Shown: one piece after another, positions 42,301 through 50,154 of the stretch
Layout: every line of letters starts with the position of its first letter
How positions within the stretch are numbered: the stretch's first letter is position 1
Source of the DNA: Pseudodesulfovibrio sp. zrk46
GTDB lineage: Bacteria > Desulfobacterota > Desulfovibrionia > Desulfovibrionales > Desulfovibrionaceae
Assembly (NCBI RefSeq): GCF_012516435.1
Contig: NZ_CP051216.1
Span: 870,001 to 934,000 of the forward strand
Direction: 5' to 3'
DNA length: 64,000 nucleotides
Made by a program: the position numbers and the translations under genes
Notes under the pieces: model-generated
Told to the model about the DNA's origin: nothing
Seen by the model: only the letters and a program-made list of their open reading frames with translations
Databases searched by the model: none

Positions 42301-44514
42301 GGCCAATACGACCATTCCGGTGCCGGGACGGTCCGGGAAAATCTCACCCTTGCGGAGCAGATTGGCGCGCCCTTCCACGGTCACAAACTGGTTCTTGCTT
42401 CGCTCTCCCGCATTGTCGATCGGTTCGTTGGCAAGCGCCTGCATCAGGGATTTGACCAGCTCTCCCTGTTGCTTCATGTACTCGAAATTCATGCGCGACG
42501 GCTTATCATACGGCGTTCCCCACGCGGGGCGCACATCATGCACCGTGGCCAGCGTCAGCCCGGCAAAACCGGCCAGCGCCATGGGCTCGCCGCCCATCTC
42601 CGGACGATCCGGCAGATAGCTTTCCCACGCCCTTTTGCCGGGACGCAGGGTATCCTTGAACAGGTGCGCCAGACCGCTCCCCGAATCCTTGAGTTTCTTG
42701 ACCGCGCCCTTGAATACGGTGTCGATGGGCCGGAAAAAGGCGGTGCGGTTCACATTGGGCTTGAGATCATTCAGGAAGCCTTTGTCAAAGCCGCCAATGC
42801 CGTCGCCGTGACTGGAAAGATACAGGGAGACATGGGCCGCGATGGACCTGTCACCGATAGCGTCACGCATCTCACGGGCGGACCGGATGTCATTCAACTG
42901 TCCGGTGGCGTCTTCAAGAATGGCTGCCTGATGGATGATGGCCGGGCTGACGAAGTCCATCAGCACGGCCCGCTCCTTATCGCCCAGCGGGAAATCAGCC
43001 ACCGTGGAGTTAACCCAGTTGAGTCGCTTGAGCTGGATACGTCGGGCCGCCAGTTCCTTGATGCGGACCTGACGCTCTGCCTCTGTCAGCGGCTTGTGCT
43101 TGCCGTGCATTCCACGCTGGGGGCCACGCTGTTTCCGATGCATTTTACTGCTCTCGGGCACATTGTTGAGCAGTCTGAGCCGCATGAGCTCGTTGGTCAG
43201 GTCATCTTCGGCGTTGCGAGCCACTTGTTTGAGTGCGGCCTTGATGAGCGCACGATTGGTCTCGTCCGCCATCACGCTCTCGCCCAGCGGATCGCCTGAG
43301 CGTAAAATTTCCAGCACACGTCCCGCGTCCAGCACGCGCTTTTCCAGATCGGCCTTGCGTTCCTTCAGGTCTTTGCCCTTGGTCACCAAGGCCCACGCAA
43401 ATTCGCGCATGCCAGCCTGTGCGCTCGACTTACCCGCCGAAGCCACCAGCATGACGGACCGTTTCGGTCGCTCCACCACATAGCTCGCGGCCATGTCCAT
43501 GAGCGTGGCAATGGAGACGGCTTCATCTGCGCCCGGCGAATCGCCCGCCACCAGCGCGGTGGAATCGTAAAACGCCTCAACGATGACGGTCTGATTGGAC
43601 AGCTCCGGGTCAGAACCTTCCACGAAGCAGTAAATATTATCTCCGCGAACATTCTCCCATCTGGACTGCGAGGTCAGCATCACGTCGCCCAGCGGCGCAG
43701 GTCCTTCCCGCAAAAAACCGGTGCCAAAGAGCGTCTTTGCCTGTTCGCGGGACATCCAGAACATGGGAAAGTCAACGGGAGTCAGCTCAAATTTGTTCTC
43801 GAACCGGGCGCGTGGCACTTCGCCGCCATCGCCGCCGCTGCCCACGAAGATCAGCGCCCTCGCGCCGAGCATGGCCGCGTTGTTCCAGTTCTTGCCCGAG
43901 TCCATGTCCATGAGCACCACAGAGCCCTGAACATCCATGCCGTTAAAATCGGCAACATTGCCCTGCCCGGCATACAACATTGGGCCCATGAGGCCCGGGG
44001 GAGTCACTGCGCCCGGCGACAAGGCATTGGACCGCAACTGTTTCAGGGCCACCTTGTGCCCGCCGCCACGGAGATGCAGTTCCGCGCCCGCAGGTACGGT
44101 CACCGGCACATGGAACGACTGACGGCCAATAAGGACCGAAGGAAACAATTTGCGAAATTCATTCTCCACCATATCGGCAGCGCGGGCCGCGCCCGGGGTG
44201 CCGATGGAGCGGTCGCCCAGCTCTGACAGGCGATGCAGAAATTCAAAGCCGTTGGCCTGAGCCGGGATGGCTGAGATGAGCGCCACAAGTAAAATCAGGA
44301 TAGGAAGCCACCTACGGTGGCGATGTCGGGAGACTTCGCCTCCGGCGGCCAAAGGGAAAGACCCTTTGGAATCCCATTGTGGAGCCTGTCGGCTCCAAGG
44401 GTTTATTGTAAAAATCGGGTCAAGGGCGCGAGTCCTTGCGGGTGCAGGGCAGAGCCCGCTCCCCGAAGGGTCGCCGAAGGCCAAGCGCGAAGCGCCTCTT
44501 CCTCTTCTCACCAT
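39367..44514 (-). CDS. Giant FtsX-type permease with degenerate M28 peptidase-like ectodomain
   Basis: A very large envelope protein. After a signal-like helix (WLPILILLVALISAIPAQA) comes a periplasmic region of about 900 residues whose first part (about residues 90-390) is laid out like an M28 aminopeptidase with a PA insert: FLHRLSELGDRSIGTPGAARAA, then SVVLMDMDSGKNWNNAAMLGARALIFV, then EAFYDSTALVAGDSPGADEA. Three transmembrane helices (about 990-1090), a MacB-like periplasmic domain and three C-terminal FtsX helices (IPLGISILIVLNTMIGSVYE...) follow, then a 150-residue soluble tail. The ATG at 44514 follows the ATPase stop by three bases, but the first 54 codons read through a dispersed repeat; a TTG at 44352 is the alternative start. 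It is presumably the permease partner of the adjacent ATPase. Confidence 0.8.
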   Translation of the reverse strand: MVRRGRGASRLAFGDPSGSGLCPAPARTRALDPIFTINPWSRQAPQWDSKGSFPLAAGGEVSRHRHRRWLPILILLVALISAIPAQANGFEFLHRLSELGDRSIGTPGAARAADMVENEFRKLFPSVLIGRQSFHVPVTVPAGAELHLRGGGHKVALKQLRSNALSPGAVTPPGLMGPMLYAGQGNVADFNGMDVQGSVVLMDMDSGKNWNNAAMLGARALIFVGSGGDGGEVPRARFENKFELTPVDFPMFWMSREQAKTLFGTGFLREGPAPLGDVMLTSQSRWENVRGDNIYCFVEGSDPELSNQTVIVEAFYDSTALVAGDSPGADEAVSIATLMDMAASYVVERPKRSVMLVASAGKSSAQAGMREFAWALVTKGKDLKERKADLEKRVLDAGRVLEILRSGDPLGESVMADETNRALIKAALKQVARNAEDDLTNELMRLRLLNNVPESSKMHRKQRGPQRGMHGKHKPLTEAERQVRIKELAARRIQLKRLNWVNSTVADFPLGDKERAVLMDFVSPAIIHQAAILEDATGQLNDIRSAREMRDAIGDRSIAAHVSLYLSSHGDGIGGFDKGFLNDLKPNVNRTAFFRPIDTVFKGAVKKLKDSGSGLAHLFKDTLRPGKRAWESYLPDRPEMGGEPMALAGFAGLTLATVHDVRPAWGTPYDKPSRMNFEYMKQQGELVKSLMQALANEPIDNAGERSKNQFVTVEGRANLLRKGEIFPDRPGTGMVVLAFQWMTRNYAMVDTAGNFRIPGLANRKVSYHKAVIEAFRFNDETGLADWAIDKPKTGKPAYRIKLKRKVQATDLILFSCTQTTIFDMFDPRTFKFLYRPNLIDGRTEAPPVSYWYSRLDTRRSTLGTLFLEPDTPIKLTLSDTVIDKKVLLLNASEEHPQGLGYIAKQWPVIPLTEYRAARDMWALLGPRIDSLESKGIVNDRIRDLRNLGYDDLVRAEEFREQKQWDKFVEAARASLSKASRVYNDVDKTQKDVLVGVLFYVALFVPFAYCMERLFFSFVDIKKRITAFLGFLGGIIGIVYMVHPAFQLTYSPLVVILAFFILALSLLVSLIIFFRFEREMVELQKRSAHIKLTGISPAAAFGAAFVLGVGNLKRRPVRTFLTFATLVILTFTIMNFTTVKSVRQKGWAKFSDTATYDGLMLKYFNWQDVPVEALSVVETAFEGQGVVAPRVWFDTGFTADKSRAPLIPVTLGDNEAPARGMVGLSPHEPQVSGLDRILIKGRWFHEDEQFVVMLPARIAEQLGVDLDDPEKRVVELWGVKTSVVGIFDDEGLRDNPDLDGEPMTPIVFPNQAATQLSEVEAEAIEDGEDVVATESRYQHIPGYETILVPAKTLLSFPAGKLKGIAVKPNAESHAVRGDMGDRFGMLLFKGSDEGTSLYFASDAVNYSGVANILIPLGISILIVLNTMIGSVYERKPEIAVYTSVGLAPPHVAFLFIAEALAFAIISVVVGYLLAQTSSSLLAGTPLWAGMTANYSSTAGVAAMILVIGVVLISAIYPAKVAANIAIPDVNKSWTMPKAKGDELIVVLPFLIKLKEMASAGGFLRRYYMAHHDVSHGAFCTDDMQCNFLDLEQEELRSGLKTGLMDQDVIPDDLCFSIDLRVWLAPFDFGVRQKVKLVFCPSDIYKGFRQVRVIIHREAGELNAWENLNKNFLNDLRKQLLAWRSLDDEAVTSYAEDMNNHIEAVMNGNKEDKEVPA
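44338..44380 (+). repeat. Dispersed palindromic element, copy C, inside an operon
   Basis: GCCTCCGGCGGCCAAAGGG...CCCTTTGGAATCCCATTG, with hairpin CCAAAGGG/CCCTTTGG. It continues into a second small hairpin (TGGAGCC/GGCTCCA). It sits between the ATPase stop and the signal sequence of the giant permease, within that reading frame. Confidence 0.65.
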
Positions 44515-44517
44515 GCC

Positions 44518-45288
44518 TTACCCCTGTTCCCCTTTCTGGGGCTGACCGGTGAGCTTCTCACCGATACCGCCGATGGTGATGTCGAGTTCTTCGCGCCGTT
44601 CCACGCGATCCACCATGCCGTCGCGCACCCAGACCACACGGTCGGACACGTTGAGCATCTTGTAGTCGTGGGTCGCGGAAATGATGGTCACACCGCGCTC
44701 GTTGGAAAGCATCTGGAGCAGCTCGATGATCTCCTCACCCGTAGTGAGGTCGAGATTGCCTGTGGGCTCGTCCGCAAGAATGATGGACGGGTCGTTGGCA
44801 AGGGAGCGGGCCACGGCAACACGCTGCTGCTGACCGCCGGAGAGCTCGAGGGGCTTATGCTGAAAACGCTCGCCAAGGCCGACGAGCTTGAGCAGTTCGA
44901 TACCCTTGTCCTGTGCATCGTCGGCGTTCATACCGGCGAATGTCATGGGCAGGGTCACGTTCTCAAGGGCCGTCATGACAGGGATGAGATTGAAGGTCTG
45001 GAAGATGTAACCGATCTTGCGGTTACGCAACCATGCGAGCTCGTAGGCGTCGAGCTGGGAGATATCCACCTCGTCGATGAACACCTTGCCCTCGGACGGC
45101 TTGTCCAATCCGCCGATCATGTTGAACAGCGTGGACTTGCCCGATCCGGACGGCCCCATGATGGAAACGTACTCGCCGGAGAAAATTTCGAGATCCACGC
45201 CCTTGAGGGCCTGGAGTTCCTGCGACCCCATTTTGAAGGTCTTCTTCACGCCGATAACACGGACGATGGTGCGTTTTTGTTCAGACAT
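44518..45288 (-). CDS. ABC transporter ATP-binding protein, LolD/MacB type
   Basis: An ATPase of 256 residues. Walker A is [13 protein letters not shown] (about residues 44-52), the Q loop is [19 protein letters not shown], the signature [20 protein letters not shown], and Walker [13 protein letters not shown], followed by the switch His in ATHD. The TFNL-type Q loop and the D-E-P-T-G-N-L-D form identify the MacB/LolD/FtsE branch, whose partners are FtsX permeases that pull substrates through or out of the inner membrane mechanically. It lies between a small FtsX permease (65 bases upstream) and the giant FtsX protein (three bases downstream), giving two permeases per ATPase. Confidence 0.92.
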   Translation of the reverse strand: MSEQKRTIVRVIGVKKTFKMGSQELQALKGVDLEIFSGEYVSIMGPSGSGKSTLFNMIGGLDKPSEGKVFIDEVDISQLDAYELAWLRNRKIGYIFQTFNLIPVMTALENVTLPMTFAGMNADDAQDKGIELLKLVGLGERFQHKPLELSGGQQQRVAVARSLANDPSIILADEPTGNLDLTTGEEIIELLQMLSNERGVTIISATHDYKMLNVSDRVVWVRDGMVDRVERREELDITIGGIGEKLTGQPQKGEQG

Positions 45289-45353
45289 CTATTCTACCTT
45301 CAATTCCTTTATGACTGAGACTGGCCAACAGGTTTGGACATATTTTACCTGCC

Positions 45354-46058
45354 TCAGTGCTCCGCGCGAATGGCGTTGATGGGCTCCATGCGGGCCGCAA
45401 GAAGTGCGGGGTACAGTACGCCGATGAGGCTCAAAAGACATCCGGCTGCCGTGGCGATACCCACGGAACCTAACAAACTCCCCCATGACAGGAAGCCTAC
45501 GGAATCCGCACCGAATCGAAGCAGATTGGAAAGCAGGGCAAAAAATGCACCCACCACGGAACCGATGGCTGCGCCAGCCAGCCCCTGCATGGCAGCTTCG
45601 AGCAGAAACAGCTTCAGGATCATGGAGTCGAGCGCGCCGAGGCACTTCATGACGCCGATCTCGGAGAAGCGTTCTGTCACGGACATGAGCTGGGCATTGA
45701 TGATGCCCACCGTGCAGACGAGCAACGAAAGGATGACGATCCAGCGCTCCTTGGGCGACATGGAGACAATGCCGCCAGCCAGATCCACATCATATCCCGC
45801 CTTGGACAAGGTCCGCGCCGCCGCCTCGCCACCGCCCGCCAGCAATCCGGATGCAAAGTCCAGATTCACCAGCACGAAGGACAGAAACGACACGGCCAGC
45901 ACCAGGCTGGAGACCGTGATCATGGAACGGAAAAACCGCACCTTCAGGCTTTTGAAGCTGATCTCCAGCGATTTGGAGAATGGCAGCGTGATGAGCCTGT
46001 CGATGCTCCCCTCGGGGCGATCCATAACGGAAGATTGTTCAGGGCCGGATGCGCCCAT
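45354..46058 (-). CDS. Short FtsX-family permease without large ectodomain
   Basis: An inner-membrane protein of 234 residues, much shorter than MacB or LolC/E (400-650). It keeps four hydrophobic segments and the FtsX core: MSVTERFSEIGVMKCLGALDSMILKLFLLEAAMQGLAGA, then SLIGVLYPALLAARMEPINAIRAE at the end. Only about 60 residues separate helices one and two, so the periplasmic domain is minimal. GAGGTGA precedes the ATG. It is the first gene of the five-gene operon and probably pairs asymmetrically with the giant FtsX protein around a dimeric ATPase. Confidence 0.85.
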   Translation of the reverse strand: MGASGPEQSSVMDRPEGSIDRLITLPFSKSLEISFKSLKVRFFRSMITVSSLVLAVSFLSFVLVNLDFASGLLAGGGEAAARTLSKAGYDVDLAGGIVSMSPKERWIVILSLLVCTVGIINAQLMSVTERFSEIGVMKCLGALDSMILKLFLLEAAMQGLAGAAIGSVVGAFFALLSNLLRFGADSVGFLSWGSLLGSVGIATAAGCLLSLIGVLYPALLAARMEPINAIRAEH

Positions 46059-46300
46059 TGTTCACCTCTTGAATAACCGACTGAATTTCCACAGTCCCTT
46101 ACAATAGGCCAGCGTGCTTTCACTTACAAGTAGTAATGAAGGTCAATTGGGTTAATTTTGGGCTGTGTGGCTCATTTATAACAATCCTAGACATGACTTT
46201 TCCCTACTGCGCAGGCTCGAACTCTATTTTTGTTATAGACTATTTTATATTTATTAAGTATCTGATTTTTTCACTCATCTGAATACACTGCGAGCTCCAC
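46059..46300. promoter_or_regulatory. AT-rich divergent promoter region
   Basis: This gap of 242 bases separates the leftward ABC operon from the rightward motor-like pair. It is markedly AT-rich (TTTTGTTATAGACTATTTTATATTTATTAAG near 46225) and must carry both promoters. I could not fix exact -35/-10 boxes. There is no coding signal in it. Confidence 0.5.
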
Positions 46301-47560
46301 GTGCTGACGAAACTACATGCCAACATCATCGCCATCGGGTCACTGATCATACTGATCGCCATCGCTGCCGGAGTCTTCATAGGAGGAGACACGATCATTC
46401 GAAAAACGCCCTATATCGGCGCGGCAAATGCGACGATGGACGGCAAGTATCACAGATTCATTGATGAGCTGGACAGCTTCAACGCCACGTTGAGAAACCC
46501 GGCAGAAGACCTCTCCGATCTGTACCGCATCGACGGCTTCAAGCTACATAATATCCTCCTGGATTTCCCACGAAGCGGCGTCTACTCGAATAAGAATAGA
46601 GAGCACATTCAGGATGAGATCTTCAAGCAGCGTCGCATCGCCCAGAATACCATCAAGGCCAACGACAACGCAGTGACCATCATCTGGTGGATGCTCAGGG
46701 TGCAGGCCTTAATCTTCTTCGTTGCCATCTTCCACACCATGGTGACCGGGCCTGTTCTGCGAAACAGCATTTTTGGTTTTCTTCGAAAATGGCTAGAACG
46801 GCTGCCCGCCTACATGCAGAACATGGCCTCCTATTTGTCCCACAGCTCCAGCTCCATCCTCATGACCATCGGCATCGGCGGTACTTTCCTCGGCCTGATC
46901 TTCGGCCTGAACCGCTCCATGGCCGAGATGGCCAACGGCTTCAACGTGGATGCCCTGTTCAGCGGACTGTCCATCTCCTTTACCAGCTCCCTCGCCGGTG
47001 TCACGTTCGGTTTCTTTGTGCGTATCGCCCAGCAGGCATTCGCCGGTCCCTCAGAGAGTGTCGAGTCCATCGTCGCAAAGCTGGATTCGCTGCACGCCAA
47101 AATCGAAAACACCGTCAAGGAGAGCGTGGTTGCGGCCATGACCAAAGAACATGAGGCCGCCTTTGCCTCGGTGGACGCATGCGGCATCGAGATCACCGAA
47201 TGTCTGAACTCTCTCAAAGAGTACACCGCGACCATGAACGCCCACAGGCACACCATGGACAAGTCATGGAAAGAGGCTTCGGCCATTGCCCGGTCCACGG
47301 AGAAGCATGGCAAGAACATTGAGAAAATCAGCAATCTCCTCGAGCAGTCCCAACTGCCGCTCGGCGCCATGGTCAAAACCATCGCCGAATTCCGACAGGC
47401 TGTCCGAGACTCGACCAGCGCGCAACGGCTGTATGATCAGACAATACAGGAAGCCATGGAAAAACGTGTCAATAATAGCGACCCCATGGAGGATATTACA
47501 TCCCGCCTCGAGGCTATTGAAAAAAGCCTGAACGAGATCGCCAAGCAGTTCGGCAATTAG
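46301..47560 (+). CDS. ZorA-like MotA/TolQ/ExbB-fold protein with coiled-coil tail
   Basis: A membrane protein of 419 residues. Helix one is at residues 8-28, a roughly 95-residue loop follows (external by topology), helix two is at about 128-150, and the last two helices contain SILMTIGIGGTFLGLIFGLNR and GLSISFTSSLAGVTFGFFVRI, the latter matching the final helix of TolQ/ExbB/MotA (S-x-x-x-S-x-x-G). Residues 245-419 are mostly coiled coil (ESIVAKLDSLHAKIENTVKES; KHGKNIEKISNLLEQ). GIGGTFLGLIFGL is close to ZorA proteins of Zorya. The start codon is GTG. A MotB-like gene follows 15 bases later. I infer a proton- or sodium-driven motor unit. Confidence 0.85.
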   Translation: MLTKLHANIIAIGSLIILIAIAAGVFIGGDTIIRKTPYIGAANATMDGKYHRFIDELDSFNATLRNPAEDLSDLYRIDGFKLHNILLDFPRSGVYSNKNREHIQDEIFKQRRIAQNTIKANDNAVTIIWWMLRVQALIFFVAIFHTMVTGPVLRNSIFGFLRKWLERLPAYMQNMASYLSHSSSSILMTIGIGGTFLGLIFGLNRSMAEMANGFNVDALFSGLSISFTSSLAGVTFGFFVRIAQQAFAGPSESVESIVAKLDSLHAKIENTVKESVVAAMTKEHEAAFASVDACGIEITECLNSLKEYTATMNAHRHTMDKSWKEASAIARSTEKHGKNIEKISNLLEQSQLPLGAMVKTIAEFRQAVRDSTSAQRLYDQTIQEAMEKRVNNSDPMEDITSRLEAIEKSLNEIAKQFGN

Positions 47561-47575
47561 GGTGAGCGGGACATC

Positions 47576-48340
47576 ATGGAGAGGAGAAACAACGTTTGGA
47601 TATGCCTTGCCGACCTGCTGGCCGGGATGATGGCGTTCTTCGTATTCGTCTGTGCAGGCGTGTACACTGACTATCTCGGCATGTCAGGACTGGTCTTTGG
47701 CGAAGTGGCAGAGAATCAAAAAAAGGCAGACAACCTCAAAACAAACCTCCCCGCCACCAACTCCACGAAAGTCACCATGAAAGGCAACGTCATCCGTTTT
47801 GCCGCCGACTACTTCAGGCCGGATGGGGCCATCATTTCCGACAAACAAAAGAACGAGCTGAATGCCATCATTATAAAAATGGACGAGGAACTGCGCCGCA
47901 AACGGCAGGAAGGCAATCCCTTTAAGGTCCTCGTTGTCGGCCACGCCTCGTGCAGCGGCACCATCAGTGAAACCGAACTGTGTACAGAAGCTGCCAGCCG
48001 TGGGCTGAAATGGGACGAGCTGGACAAACTCACCAAGGAAAACGAGCGATATGCGGCCCTCTTCCGTCACAACGCCACCCTTGCCATCAACCGTTCCTAC
48101 GCCATTTTCAAATATATCTGGGACCACTCCGTAGAGGTGCCAATGAACGGCAGGAAGAACATACGGTATATCGGCCTGTCGGAACGGCAGGCTGCTGCGG
48201 GGCAAGGTGACCTGAAGTGCCAGAGTCGAGCAACCAACAGCACCGACAGTCAGAATATGACTCGGTCAGCCGAGGTATTTTTTGTTCGAGAATGGCCCAG
48301 AACCGTGGACTTTGAATCCACCGAACTCACATTCTACTAG
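47576..48340 (+). CDS. ZorB/MotB-like protein with OmpA-like C-terminal domain
   Basis: A protein of 254 residues. The single N-terminal helix WICLADLLAGMMAFFVFVCAG carries the Asp that binds the translocated ion in MotB/ZorB (LADLLAGMMAFF). After a short linker comes an OmpA-like peptidoglycan-binding domain: VIRFAADYFRPDGAIISDKQKNELNA, FKVLVVGHASCSGTISETE and NATLAINRSYAIFKYIWD, matching the beta-alpha-beta-alpha-beta order with G-H-A in place of G-H-T/S-D and with the helix R. The pair with the preceding ZorA-like gene is complete. No nuclease or helicase (ZorC, D, E) follows. Its last four bases overlap the stop of a convergent gene. Confidence 0.85.
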   Translation: MERRNNVWICLADLLAGMMAFFVFVCAGVYTDYLGMSGLVFGEVAENQKKADNLKTNLPATNSTKVTMKGNVIRFAADYFRPDGAIISDKQKNELNAIIIKMDEELRRKRQEGNPFKVLVVGHASCSGTISETELCTEAASRGLKWDELDKLTKENERYAALFRHNATLAINRSYAIFKYIWDHSVEVPMNGRKNIRYIGLSERQAAAGQGDLKCQSRATNSTDSQNMTRSAEVFFVREWPRTVDFESTELTFY

Positions 48341-49101
48341 ATCGAACGCAGGGCCAATCCCTTGGCCGCCACCAACACCGCATCCAGAAAAACAAACGCC
48401 GCGTCATTCATCCGCTGGTGATGCAGCATCACGCCCACGCGGCCGGATTTTACGGCTTGCGCGAACTCGTCTATCAGGGCGTTCAAGCCCTCGGCAGGGT
48501 CGGCTTCGCTCCGGGTGTGCAGGTCCACATTGATGGGGATGTCGGGCAGAAAATCCGTGAGGGGCACCTTCTTCTGCTCTCCGGTGGACCGGGATACAGC
48601 GCGATAGCCCAGCTCCTGAAGGGCCTCGGCCGTGGCCGCGTCAAAGCGATTCCACGGCGGCGTGAAGACGGGCTGAAATTCGTCGCCCATGAAGGTACGC
48701 AGGCGTTCCATGCCCTTGGCGAGGTCCGCCTTCTTGGCAGACTTGGGACGGTCGGTTCCGAACTCACCTTTCTTGCCGGACTGCTGGTGGTTCACGTGCC
48801 GCCAGCCGTGCTGGTGCCAGATGAACATGCCGGAATCGCCCGCCCACTCCTTGAGGATTGCCCAGCGGGATTCGGTGAGCCACGCCGGGGTCACGGCCAT
48901 GTGCAGGGGAATCTGGCGGGCAATGTGTATCTCCATCATCCGCTGGCAGTTGTTGCCGGGCACGGCGATATCATCGGCGCGAAAAAAGATTTCGGTTCCG
49001 GAGGGAGCACCAGACAGGATATCAGCCATGCGCGTGGCGGCAGCGGTCAGCTCTTGCTCTGATGCGAGCCAGCAGGGGGAGATGGTGGATTTGACGATCA
49101 T
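48337..49101 (-). CDS. Polysaccharide-deacetylase-like protein
   Basis: A soluble protein of 254 residues with a (beta/alpha) barrel of the carbohydrate esterase 4 type: EIFFRADDIAVPGNN gives the catalytic Asp pair, FIWHQHGWRHVNHQ the metal His, and QPVFTPPWNRFDAATAEALQELGYRAVS the R-x-D-like motif. There is no signal peptide, so it is cytosolic; similar small deacetylase-like proteins act on sugars or nucleotide sugars. The substrate is unknown. It follows the LysR regulator gene on the same strand with 47 bases between. Its stop codon overlaps that of the convergent ZorB-like gene. Confidence 0.78.
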   Translation of the reverse strand: MIVKSTISPCWLASEQELTAAATRMADILSGAPSGTEIFFRADDIAVPGNNCQRMMEIHIARQIPLHMAVTPAWLTESRWAILKEWAGDSGMFIWHQHGWRHVNHQQSGKKGEFGTDRPKSAKKADLAKGMERLRTFMGDEFQPVFTPPWNRFDAATAEALQELGYRAVSRSTGEQKKVPLTDFLPDIPINVDLHTRSEADPAEGLNALIDEFAQAVKSGRVGVMLHHQRMNDAAFVFLDAVLVAAKGLALRSI

Positions 49102-49148
49102 GACAGCAACGGACTTATCACAGCAGGGTATGCCCTAGCCAGCGCAAC

Positions 49149-50042
49149 CTAGGCGATAAGCTGCATCTCTCCCTGCCAGACCGAGCGCACCACCTCGCGG
49201 AACTCGCGCACGGGCGAGGTGTAGCCGCTGCCCGCCGGATAGGAGAGGCAGAGCGGCACCTGCAGGGTTTCCGGCCAGGCCACGGCATGTCCGTTTTCCA
49301 CCAGCCGGTCCACATCGTCAATTCGCAGCACGGACACGCCAGCGCCTTCGATGACCAGCTCGCGCACGATGCCTTCATCCACGGCCTGGTTCACCGGGTT
49401 GACCTCAACCCCATAGGCGGACATGCGCTCGCGCACGGCCACATGAAACGGACAGCCATTAAAGGTATATACCCAGGGCAGCGCGGCAAGTCCTTTCCAG
49501 TCGCCCATCCTCACCTGATCCGCCATAGTCACCGGAATGGCGATTCCCAGCGTCACCGAGGTGATGAATTCATCGTGGATGCCCTCCTCGTTCCACATGC
49601 CGTAGCGAAAGCCCACCTGCATCTCGCCTGAACGCAGCTGTTCCGCCGTGGTGCGACTCTGGGAGACGATGAACGACAATTGCAGATTCGGCACGGTCAC
49701 ACGCATGCTCCGTGCCAGATCTGCCATGCGCAAAAAGGATGGATCAGAGTTCAATCCCACAGTCAGAGAGTTCTCCGGTCCGGCATGCAGCCGGGCGGCC
49801 CGCATCTTGAAATCTTCCAACGCCTGCACGGCATTGCGGGCAAGGGGCAACAGGTCTTCGCCTTCGGGCGTCAGCTCCATTCCACGCGCCTTGCGCACGA
49901 ACAGGTCGAATTCGAGTTCCTCTTCCAGCATCTTGATCTGCCCACTCAAGGCAGACTGACTCAGGAAAAGGCTCTCGGCGGCGCGGGTCAGGTTCCCCTC
50001 AAAGGCCACGGCCAAAAAACACTGCAAACGTCGAATATCCAT
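49149..50042 (-). CDS. LysR-family transcriptional regulator
   Basis: A DNA-binding regulator of 297 residues. The N-terminal winged helix is RRLQCFLAVAFEGNLTRAAESLFLSQSALSGQIKMLEEELEFDLFVR, the standard LysR pattern. The effector-binding domain starts around residue 90 (NSLTVGLNSDPSFLRMADLARSM). It lies divergent from an APC amino-acid permease with 112 bases between starts, which is the classical LysR arrangement, so it probably controls that permease in response to its substrate. The ATG lies close to the permease promoter region. Confidence 0.9.
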   Translation of the reverse strand: MDIRRLQCFLAVAFEGNLTRAAESLFLSQSALSGQIKMLEEELEFDLFVRKARGMELTPEGEDLLPLARNAVQALEDFKMRAARLHAGPENSLTVGLNSDPSFLRMADLARSMRVTVPNLQLSFIVSQSRTTAEQLRSGEMQVGFRYGMWNEEGIHDEFITSVTLGIAIPVTMADQVRMGDWKGLAALPWVYTFNGCPFHVAVRERMSAYGVEVNPVNQAVDEGIVRELVIEGAGVSVLRIDDVDRLVENGHAVAWPETLQVPLCLSYPAGSGYTSPVREFREVVRSVWQGEMQLIA

Positions 50043-50154
50043 ATTGTCCCCTGTGAAGCATTCGGTTTTCCCGAACCCTCTGTCTCACTATTCGAATTGG
50101 ATTAATTATTCGCATTCCACGATACAGGAGAGAAATCAAGACAAGGACACCAAT

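Noticed and set aside
40168-43299. A 1043-codon open frame on the plus strand.
   Set aside because: It is antisense to the giant FtsX gene. Its composition (rich in His, Gly, Arg, Gln) is typical of a shadow frame in GC-rich DNA, and it has no ribosome site or recognisable domain.
46301-49101. A complete Zorya defence system.
   Set aside because: Only ZorA/ZorB-like genes are present; the neighbouring deacetylase is convergent and no ZorC, ZorD, ZorE or other effector is seen.
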